Assembly (NCBI RefSeq): GCF_000971765.1
Contig: NZ_CP010907.1
Coordinates: 714,338 to 778,337 of the forward strand
Length of the DNA stretch: 64,000 nt
Direction of reading: 5' to 3'
From: Candidatus Pantoea carbekii
GTDB lineage: Bacteria > Pseudomonadota > Gammaproteobacteria > Enterobacterales > Enterobacteriaceae
Shown here piece after piece: positions 57,219 through 64,000 of the stretch (positions are counted from its first letter, which is position 1; the number at the start of each line of letters is the position of its first letter). The notes beneath the pieces were generated by a model. It was not told where the DNA came from. It saw only the letters and a list, made by a program, of their open reading frames with translations, and searched no databases. Position numbers and translations under genes: made by a program.

Positions 57219-57986
57219 TTATGATCTTGAAGTATTATGTAGAGCCCAGAGCGCTAAGTATTTATTAAAAGTGTATTGTGCCTTCACTACTGCTAAAATC
57301 CACCCGTATTTACCATCAAGAAAGGCACGTTGCAGCAATATCGTTTTTAAAAACCCGCTTATCGTATGAGTAAAAATAGAAAATATGCTACAGGATCGAC
57401 CACGTTGAAATTGTCCTTCCGCCCATGCTTGAGCATAATTTAACTGTTTATGCTGAAAGACTATGATATCACGACAAGTAAGGTGTTTCAATTCACCCGA
57501 AAGGGCTATTATAGGTGCACCTTGCGTATTTAATGATTCATGCACCAAATTTTCGTTATAGCATAGTTTACGTGGATATAATCGTATCACACGATCAGGA
57601 TACCAACCACTGTAGCGCATAAAACGTCCAAGAAATAGATTACTGCGTTTAAAACTATAAACTTTTTCTGAAGCAGGTTCTTCTAGTATTTTTTGAATCA
57701 TATGACGTAATTCGGGCGTTATCCGTTCATCAGCATCAAGCATTAGGATCATATCACCTGTAGAAAAGGATTGAGCAAGTTGACGTTGTTTGCCAAATCC
57801 CATCCAATTTTTTGATTCATAGATTTGTACACCATATTTACTTGCTATTTTAATAGTAGCATCGCTACTACCAGAATCAAGTAAAATGATTTCATCTGCC
57901 CAATAAACAGAATCTAGCGTTTCAGTTAGCAGTTCAGATTCATTTTTAGTGATAATGACTATAGAGAGGCTTTGACGTTGTAACAT
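57219..57986 (-). CDS. waaE: LPS core glycosyltransferase, family 2 (WaaE/KdtX type)
   Basis: WaaE in Klebsiella and Serratia adds a glucose to heptose I of the inner LPS core. The 255-residue protein starts with the GT2 fold LSIVIITKNESELL, and has LDSGSSDATIKIA, the nucleotide-sugar DxD-type motif LMLDADERITPEL and WYPDRVIRLYP. It lies between waaA (3 bases) and coaD (11 bases). E. coli K-12 lacks this gene, so the ancestor had a Serratia-like core cluster. The acceptor specificity is inferred from family and position. Confidence 0.85.
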   Translation of the reverse strand: MLQRQSLSIVIITKNESELLTETLDSVYWADEIILLDSGSSDATIKIASKYGVQIYESKNWMGFGKQRQLAQSFSTGDMILMLDADERITPELRHMIQKILEEPASEKVYSFKRSNLFLGRFMRYSGWYPDRVIRLYPRKLCYNENLVHESLNTQGAPIIALSGELKHLTCRDIIVFQHKQLNYAQAWAEGQFQRGRSCSIFSIFTHTISGFLKTILLQRAFLDGKYGWILAVVKAQYTFNKYLALWALHNTSRS

Positions 57987-57989
57987 AAG

Positions 57990-59264
57990 TTATTTAGATC
58001 GGAGAGGTAAATATGGTTTTAGCAAATAAATAAGATCATTTAATGCTCCCTGATTTTGATGTAGTACTTTTACTGCATTATGTCCATAGTTTTCACGAGC
58101 ATATTTACTATTTAATAAACTAATAATTTCTTTTTCTAGAGAAAATTCGTCTTCTACATTAATTAGTCCTTGAGCTTTTTGTAATTTATTGCATATATCT
58201 TTAAAATTCCATGTATGCGGTCCTGTTAAGATAGGGATAGTATGCACAGCAGCTTCTAGCGGATTATGTCCGCCATGTGCAACTAAACTGCCACCAATAA
58301 AAGCAAGATCCGCTATACCGTATAATAACATTAATTCGCCCATAGTATTTCCAATAACCACTTTTGTAGTACTAGAAGGAATGTCTCCGCTGCTACGCAA
58401 TGTAAACATTAAACCAAGTTTAGATACTAAATTACATACATCTTGAAATCGTTCAGCGTGACGCGGTACTAAAATAAGTAAAAGTTTTGGAAAATATTTT
58501 AATAAACGACGATGTACATTTAAAACAATATTCTCTTCGCCTTTATGTGTGCTACTTGCAATCCATACAGGACGATCGGGAGCCCACTGACGTCGTAATG
58601 TCAATGCTGCTATTGTTAGTTGAGATGTTAACGAGATATCAAATTTGATGTTTCCAGTGATGGCTAGATGGGATTCTTTTAAACCAAGACTGAGAAAACG
58701 TTCACCATCTTCGGTACTTTGTGCAGCAACAAGTGTAATATGTTGTAAAAGTGTGCACATAAAATTGCCAATTTTTTTATAAGATTTTGCTGACCGTTCA
58801 GAAAGACGCGCATTAGCAATTATTAATGGAATATGACGCTGATGTAGAATACGAATGATATTCGGCCATAACTCTGTTTCCATAATAATCATTAATTTTG
58901 GTTTTATAATATCAAGAAAACGTTTGATAGCACAGGGTATATCATATGGTAAATACACATGATATACATTATTACCAAATTTTGCTTTCGTGTTTTCCGA
59001 TCCAGTGGGAGTCATAGTAGTTACAGTAATCGGTAGAATTGGATAATAGCAACGAAGCGCATTGATTAAAGGAACGGCAGCAATAATTTCTCCTACTGAA
59101 ACACAATGTAATACAATGCCATATGGTTTTACTTTTCCATAACAATATCCGTATCGTTCAGCCCAACGTTTTCGGTAAGCTGGATTTTTTCTACCGCGTA
59201 TCCACAAACGTAAGCATATTAGGGGTTGTATTAAATAAAGTAAAATTGTATATAAATTTGCCAT
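57990..59264 (-). CDS. waaA: 3-deoxy-D-manno-octulosonic acid (Kdo) transferase WaaA
   Basis: WaaA transfers Kdo from CMP-Kdo to lipid IVA. From ATG 59264 the protein has 424 residues (E. coli 425): an N-terminal membrane anchor LYTILLYLIQPLICLRLW, the catalytic region HCVSVGEIIAAVPL, METELWPNIIR, and the C-terminal GT-B domain with FIGGSLVAHGGHNPLEAAV. Another ATG is five codons upstream at 59279 and cannot be excluded; neither has a clear ribosome site. Confidence 0.95.
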   Translation of the reverse strand: MANLYTILLYLIQPLICLRLWIRGRKNPAYRKRWAERYGYCYGKVKPYGIVLHCVSVGEIIAAVPLINALRCYYPILPITVTTMTPTGSENTKAKFGNNVYHVYLPYDIPCAIKRFLDIIKPKLMIIMETELWPNIIRILHQRHIPLIIANARLSERSAKSYKKIGNFMCTLLQHITLVAAQSTEDGERFLSLGLKESHLAITGNIKFDISLTSQLTIAALTLRRQWAPDRPVWIASSTHKGEENIVLNVHRRLLKYFPKLLLILVPRHAERFQDVCNLVSKLGLMFTLRSSGDIPSSTTKVVIGNTMGELMLLYGIADLAFIGGSLVAHGGHNPLEAAVHTIPILTGPHTWNFKDICNKLQKAQGLINVEDEFSLEKEIISLLNSKYARENYGHNAVKVLHQNQGALNDLIYLLKPYLPLRSK

Positions 59265-59358
59265 ATAATTATTATGCATAGTTGAGGGTGATTTCTATCA
59301 TGTATTTAAATCAATTTTTCTCAAATAAAGATAAATATCTATTAATAATGATTTTCAA

Positions 59359-60495
59359 TCAAACATTAATAACTTTTTGGTAAAGCGAGCTTAGTAATTT
59401 AGCAAATCGCTCTGGTGTTAAAAATTGAATTTTTTGACGTGCTGCATCACCCATTGTAGAATTATCTGTACGTGATGGTGTCGCTAATATTGCTTCGTTT
59501 AAAGATTTAATGTCGAATGTATTACAAACAAAGCCTTCTTGACCAATGTTGATAAGCTCTGCACCTCCGCAGTTAGTGCTGGTAATAATTGCTAAACCGC
59601 AAGCCATTGCTTCTAATACAACGTTCGGAAAAGGATCATAAAATGTAGGTAATAGTAGCGCATCTGCCGCATGATAAAATGGTCGTACATCTTGTTGTAT
59701 GCCTACAAAACGTAGACGAGCCAAACAATGAAGTTGATTTGCTAATTGTTGATAAAAAGAAAAATTTTTATCCTGTCCTACTATTATTAAATATCTATCG
59801 CTGTTCGAAATGGCTTCAATGGCTACTTTTAAACCTTTACGTTCAAACCCTGAACCAACATAAATCATTACAGTAGAATTTAGTGGAAGATTTAATATTT
59901 GACGTGAACGATAACGTGTTATTTCCATAGCCGGTTGAAATTTTTCACTATCGATAGGATTATAAATGACATGAATTTTTTCAGCATTTAATGAAAAAAA
60001 ACGCAAAATGTTTTTTTTAACCATATTTGAATTACAAATCACTGCTTTTAGTGATGGTGCATTAAACAAGTGTTTTTCAGCTTGAAGAACATAATGATGA
60101 TAAGGACTTAAGTATGTATTAAATTGTTTCCATGAAGTTCTACTAATACGTGCTCTTTCTTCAAGCCAGACGCGATGTACACCATCTCCTGCACGAAAGA
60201 TATCACATCCAGCAATACGTTCATGACTTTGTACAATATCGAATTTTTCACGTTCCCAGCATTTTCGTGCAGCGCATGCAAACCCATATTCGCGTGATAG
60301 CCGTCCAAGTTTAATTGGATTGCAAATATGTAAGTTTAACAATGGATATAAGTTTGTGTTTTTCCATTTACGCGTAATGATATTAAAATTTATTTTTTCA
60401 TTTCTAAGTGCTTGTAGAGTACGTGAAATAAATCGCTCTGCACCTCCATCTAATCTATACTGCTGTCTCACAATTGCTAAACGTAATTTGTTCAT
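59359..60495 (-). CDS. LPS core glycosyltransferase, family 4
   Basis: A 378-residue GT-B enzyme of the glycosyltransferase group 1 family. It begins LRLAIVRQQYRLDGGAERF, has QSHERIAGCDIFRAGDGVHR in the N-terminal domain, and YVGSGFERKGL followed by the donor-site signature YDPFPNVVLEAMACGLAIIT. This combination is typical of WaaG/WabH-like core hexose or hexosamine transferases. Its position between waaA and the heptosyltransferases supports an LPS core role, but the sugar cannot be read from the sequence. The upstream 440 bases are empty. Confidence 0.85.
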   Translation of the reverse strand: MNKLRLAIVRQQYRLDGGAERFISRTLQALRNEKINFNIITRKWKNTNLYPLLNLHICNPIKLGRLSREYGFACAARKCWEREKFDIVQSHERIAGCDIFRAGDGVHRVWLEERARISRTSWKQFNTYLSPYHHYVLQAEKHLFNAPSLKAVICNSNMVKKNILRFFSLNAEKIHVIYNPIDSEKFQPAMEITRYRSRQILNLPLNSTVMIYVGSGFERKGLKVAIEAISNSDRYLIIVGQDKNFSFYQQLANQLHCLARLRFVGIQQDVRPFYHAADALLLPTFYDPFPNVVLEAMACGLAIITSTNCGGAELINIGQEGFVCNTFDIKSLNEAILATPSRTDNSTMGDAARQKIQFLTPERFAKLLSSLYQKVINV

Positions 60496-60936
60496 CCAAA
60501 GAGCCTCTTAAAGCCACAGAAACAATTTTCTAGATGGTAAAAATTGATATTACATCATATAATATTCAGTTTAATTAAATTATTCATGTAAAAACATATT
60601 ATATTTATTTTTTCAAATACTTAAATCAACAGAATTTATTTTCTAAATCATTAATATGAATTTATTAGATGCAATTGCTATTGAAAGCATCGATACGATT
60701 ATTATGTTTTATAAAATAAGAAGATTTAAAAAATAAATAATAAATATTAAAAATAGAAAATTAGATTACTTACAGTAACATTCATAACATTTAACGAAGT
60801 CTAATTATTTATTACCTCTATAATATAGATTTTTTAGATAATTTTTTAATAAAATAAATTATAATAATAAATTTATTATTTTTAATTTTTAGAATTATGC
60901 GTTAATTAAGTAATAGTTATAGTAACTCCTTAAGTT
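60496..60936. other. Spacer within the LPS core cluster
   Basis: These 441 AT-rich bases hold no gene that I recognise. An 18-bp AT palindrome (AATAATAAATTTATTATT) lies near 60863-60880. A core transferase may have been lost here. Confidence 0.45.
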
Positions 60937-62028
60937 TTACGTTAATTTTTCATTAACGTTTTTTTCTATAAAAGTTTTGATTTGTAGTATATTATTTTTA
61001 TTTAGACCAAATAAGCATTCTGCCGGTTGTGCGAACTTAAAGCATGTATCGAAAACAAAAGTAGAAGCTGGGATATCATTGAGAGGATCAATCAAAAGAA
61101 CGTTGTGAAGGGGCCGTTGTTCTTGAATCTCACAGCAACCGTAAAACATAATAATTGGAATTTTTTGCGCGTCAGCAATATAAGCATTTCCTGAATCAGA
61201 AGAGATATAAAAATCCATTTTAGAAATAGCCCATGGTACATCCTCTAAACTTAATTGACCAATCAGACTGATAAGATTACTTTGATTACCTGTTAACTTT
61301 AATAAATCATCTAAATAGTTTTGATCTTCCGAAACACCGAATATATAAAAGTTATACGATAAACAACTTAATGAATCAATAAGTTGAAACCAAGTCGAAG
61401 CAGGAATAGTCTTTGCTTTGTTCCCTGCTGAAATACTAATACCAATTTTTATTCCTTTAAATTGTACGGATAGCACATCAGGAGGTACTGTAGGAAAATG
61501 TAAAGGTGAAGTGGCATGTTTAGGAAAGTCTGTATACCGAAAATTCCGATTAATTAGTTTTAGATAGCTGTTGATTGTCAAGTCTGTCTTAGTATGTATT
61601 ACTATTCCTGTAGCACTACTATAGAAAAGTTTATGATGAATTTTATTTATATATGTTTTTAAAAACTGTTTATTTGGTGCATTACAGAGTGAGGCAAGAA
61701 AAAGGTTTATAGTATTAGGCTGTACAAGATAAACATTATCATACTGATTCATTATTTTAAATAACAGAATCATTTTTTTAAAAAAATTGTTTTTAACTTC
61801 TTCTATTATATAATAGTGCAATATTTTATCATCATGAAGTACTAATGGTTCTATAATTTTACTCATTATTATGTCTGAATGTCCTAAAGCATGCAACATA
61901 GGAGTAACATTAATAAAATCACCGATTTTTGCAGTTTGGATTATTAAATTTTTTCCCGTGGTTTTCTTAAAAAGATTAAATATTTTTTGAAAAGGAAATA
62001 ATAATAAATACATTAAAACGTAACCCAT
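60937..62028 (-). CDS. Glycosyltransferase family 9 (heptosyltransferase-like) protein
   Basis: A 363-residue GT9 protein. After a hydrophobic N-terminus it has IIQTAKIGDFINVTPML, the family start motif, and a C-terminal domain with ISISAGNKAKTIPASTWFQL and MDFYISSDSGNAYIADA, which is the nucleotide-heptose site. It is far more diverged than its neighbours WaaC and WaaF, so it could be a third heptosyltransferase (WaaQ or WabK role). It lies 6 bases after waaC. Exact function is unknown. Confidence 0.75.
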   Translation of the reverse strand: MGYVLMYLLLFPFQKIFNLFKKTTGKNLIIQTAKIGDFINVTPMLHALGHSDIIMSKIIEPLVLHDDKILHYYIIEEVKNNFFKKMILLFKIMNQYDNVYLVQPNTINLFLASLCNAPNKQFLKTYINKIHHKLFYSSATGIVIHTKTDLTINSYLKLINRNFRYTDFPKHATSPLHFPTVPPDVLSVQFKGIKIGISISAGNKAKTIPASTWFQLIDSLSCLSYNFYIFGVSEDQNYLDDLLKLTGNQSNLISLIGQLSLEDVPWAISKMDFYISSDSGNAYIADAQKIPIIMFYGCCEIQEQRPLHNVLLIDPLNDIPASTFVFDTCFKFAQPAECLFGLNKNNILQIKTFIEKNVNEKLT

Positions 62029-62034
62029 AAATTT

Positions 62035-63006
62035 TTATGAATTGATTAATATTGATTGTATATGAGATAACACATGATTTACTTTTAGATCATTAAGGTT
62101 ATAAGTAGACGAAATCAGTGCTATTTGATTCCTACCATATCCACCAATTAATTGAGGATCTGTTGGGCCATATAAAGTTATATTAGGTCGATCTAAAGCT
62201 GCTGCTAAATGACTTAAACCTGTATCTACAGATACGATTGCACGTGCACCGACTATTTGTTCTGCGATTTTTTCTAATGTGAGCTGAGGTAAGATAGTGA
62301 CATGCTTAAATCCTTCTGACAAGCGTCTTACACGCTGATATTCAAGTTCTGTTTTCCATAATAATTTTATTTTTAAATTAGTAGGCTTGATTTTCTGAAT
62401 CAATTGACGCCAGTAAAATTCTGGCCAATGTTTATTATCATGTGTAGTAGAATGTAAAAATAATAGATATTCATAAGCGTCATGTGGTAGTTGGAAAAAG
62501 GAATTTCTAGAAATTGCGTACTCTCCTTTTGTAATTGGTTTAGAATATCCAAGACTTTTGGCAAAGAGCTCACGTGTACGTTCTACAGCATGTTGTTTTT
62601 TATTAATTGAATGACATTGATCGTACCACCAGCTAGCAAAAGGTTCACGTGCACTTTTAATATCTTGTCCATGTTTTTCACCTTTTGCTAAACGTGTTAC
62701 TAGTATAGCACTTTTGATCAATCCTTGAGCATCAATAATCTTATCATACTGATAAGATTGTAAATCTCGTTTAAAATACATGCGTTCTTTACGTTGTTGA
62801 GTACCGAACCAGTGTTCTCGCCATCGTCTAATTGCCACGCGTTTTACTTTATTTACTGATGGGTGCCAAGTAGGTATTTGAGCAAAATTTTCCTCAACTA
62901 CCCAATCAAAACAAATTTCAGGAATTGCTCTTATTGCATCAGTAAGTGCTGGCAATGTATGTAATATATCGCCCATAGAAGAAGTTTTTACAATTAATAC
63001 GTACAT
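62035..63006 (-). CDS. waaC: LPS heptosyltransferase I
   Basis: WaaC adds the first L-glycero-D-manno-heptose to Kdo. The 323-residue GT9 protein (E. coli 319) starts MYVLIVKTSSMGDILHTLPA, has IIDAQGLIKSAIL and the donor-site IVSVDTGLSHLAAALDRPNITLYGPTDP (quoted as two parts: SVDTGLSHLAAAL and LYGPTDP). It lies 5 bases after waaF. Confidence 0.95.
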   Translation of the reverse strand: MYVLIVKTSSMGDILHTLPALTDAIRAIPEICFDWVVEENFAQIPTWHPSVNKVKRVAIRRWREHWFGTQQRKERMYFKRDLQSYQYDKIIDAQGLIKSAILVTRLAKGEKHGQDIKSAREPFASWWYDQCHSINKKQHAVERTRELFAKSLGYSKPITKGEYAISRNSFFQLPHDAYEYLLFLHSTTHDNKHWPEFYWRQLIQKIKPTNLKIKLLWKTELEYQRVRRLSEGFKHVTILPQLTLEKIAEQIVGARAIVSVDTGLSHLAAALDRPNITLYGPTDPQLIGGYGRNQIALISSTYNLNDLKVNHVLSHIQSILINS

Positions 63007-63011
63007 GTTGT

Positions 63012-64000
63012 TTATTTTATAGAATATAAAAGGGTATTTAATTCCTGATATACAAGTTTAGGCAAGATATTAATCATACTTTGATGATAGCCGTCTTTAG
63101 TATTACCTGTGCGTATGTTATCATAATGACTGCTGAGATGAATAATACGTGTTTTATTAGATAAAGGCGGAGTAAAATTAGGACTACTGGGTCCATATAA
63201 AGCTACTATAGGACAATTAAGCGCTGCAGCAATATGCATTAGACCTGAATCATTACTAACTATTGCAGTACATAGTGATATCAGAATTACCGCCTCTTCA
63301 AGTTTTGTATGGCCTATTAAATTACTGCAATGGCTATGAGTTGTGTTTGATAGTGTTTGTATAATTGCTTGACCTATTTTTCTTTCCTTTTTTGCACCTA
63401 ATAGTATTACTTGATAACCTTCATAAATTAGCTGCTCTGCTAATAATGCATAGTAATAATACGGCCAACATTTTGCTGGACCAAATTCTGCACCTGGACA
63501 AAATCCGATTATAAGTTTGTCGCTTGGCAATATGAACTGCTGCATTAAAAGACGTTTTTCATTTTCTTCAACTTTTAACCTTGGCCATAATAATGGTTTG
63601 GGTAATAAATTCGAGGAATGAACAGGTTGATCATATGCTAATGCTATGTAACGTTCAACCATTAATGGAAATTTAGATTTATCTAAAACACGTATATCAT
63701 TTAATAAACCGTAACGCATTTCACCACGCCAACCAATTCTTCGCTTAATCTTAGCAAAAAATGGCACTAAGGCTGACTTAAAAGAATTGGGTAATATATA
63801 AGCACGATCATAAAGACCATTTTTTTGTAAAAATTTACCTAAATAAAATCGTTTTTTTAATGCTAGCTCTCCATGCTTAAAGGGTAGCAATAGTCCTTTA
63901 TTGACCTCTGGCATTCGTAATAACAACGATCGACACCAATCTGGTGCCATCACGTCAATTACTGCTTCAGGATATTGAGATTTAATTGTACGATAAAGGC
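63012..64000 (-). CDS. waaF: LPS heptosyltransferase II (5' end beyond the window)
   Basis: WaaF adds the second heptose of the inner core. The frame is open to the right edge. The visible sequence reads LYRTIKSQYPEAVIDVMAPDW and continues with YILPNSFKSALVPFFA, GWRGEMRYGLLND, GFCPGAEFGPAKCWP and VSNDSGLMHIAAAL. An internal ATG at 63953 is not the true start, since family residues continue upstream of it. About 18-20 N-terminal codons are outside the window. Confidence 0.95.
   Translation of the reverse strand, partial: LYRTIKSQYPEAVIDVMAPDWCRSLLLRMPEVNKGLLLPFKHGELALKKRFYLGKFLQKNGLYDRAYILPNSFKSALVPFFAKIKRRIGWRGEMRYGLLNDIRVLDKSKFPLMVERYIALAYDQPVHSSNLLPKPLLWPRLKVEENEKRLLMQQFILPSDKLIIGFCPGAEFGPAKCWPYYYYALLAEQLIYEGYQVILLGAKKERKIGQAIIQTLSNTTHSHCSNLIGHTKLEEAVILISLCTAIVSNDSGLMHIAAALNCPIVALYGPSSPNFTPPLSNKTRIIHLSSHYDNIRTGNTKDGYHQSMINILPKLVYQELNTLLYSIK

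Overview
The window looks like part of the chromosome of a gammaproteobacterial insect endosymbiont of Enterobacterales ancestry. Every intact gene has a near full-length Escherichia coli-type orthologue. The DNA is AT-rich, gene neighbourhoods follow the E. coli map, and the long spacers hold decayed genes. Retention of thiC/thiE, purH, glnA and an LPS core cluster of Serratia/Klebsiella type (waaE next to coaD) is most reminiscent of Candidatus Baumannia cicadellinicola, the sharpshooter symbiont. That name is my inference; a Sodalis-allied symbiont is the main alternative. I saw no mobile element, phage, CRISPR array or obviously foreign gene.

Layout. 1-6340 (minus): atpA(partial)-atpH-F-E-B-I, rsmG, mnmG. 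6341-7378: gene-free, at the place of oriC in enteric relatives, with transcription diverging on both sides. 7379-24762 (mostly plus): murB-birA, coaA, four tRNAs (Thr, Tyr, Gly, Thr), a decayed tufB, secE-nusG, rplKAJL, rpoBC. 24893-33972: thiC-thiE, rsd, decayed hemE, hupA, decayed purD, purH. 34320-35060: remains of an rRNA operon with an intact tRNA-Ile and a broken tRNA-Ala. 35344-45104: dsbA, polA (frameshifted), engB, probable decayed hemN, decayed glnG, glnA, typA. 45105-46711: gene-free, with two perfect palindromes of 36 and 38 bp. 46712-64000 (mostly minus): spoT-rpoZ-gmk, yicG, yicC, pyrE, dut-coaBC, rpmBG, coaD, and LPS core genes waaE, waaA, a GT4 and a GT9 transferase, waaC, waaF (partial). 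This last block is inverted relative to E. coli.

How the genes fit together. The intact set is core information processing (RNA polymerase, ribosomal proteins, tRNAs, EngB, TypA, SpoT, HU), ATP synthase, envelope synthesis (MurB, Kdo and heptose transfer) and selected cofactor steps (biotin ligation, CoA, thiamine pyrimidine, final IMP synthesis). Losses look directional. hemE and probably hemN are dead, so haem synthesis is broken. purD is dead while purH lives, which fits IMP being made from AICAR released by histidine synthesis but leaves the AIR substrate of ThiC unexplained. glnG (ntrC) is dead, so glnA has lost its usual activator. tufB and one rRNA operon are gone.

The most notable observations are: DNA polymerase I split by a one-base shift at an A9 tract and lacking all four proofreading carboxylates; the rRNA operon relic, which sits at the junction explaining the rearranged gene order; and a series of long perfect palindromes in otherwise decaying spacers. 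All comparisons with E. coli are from memory of its sequences and map, not from a search.
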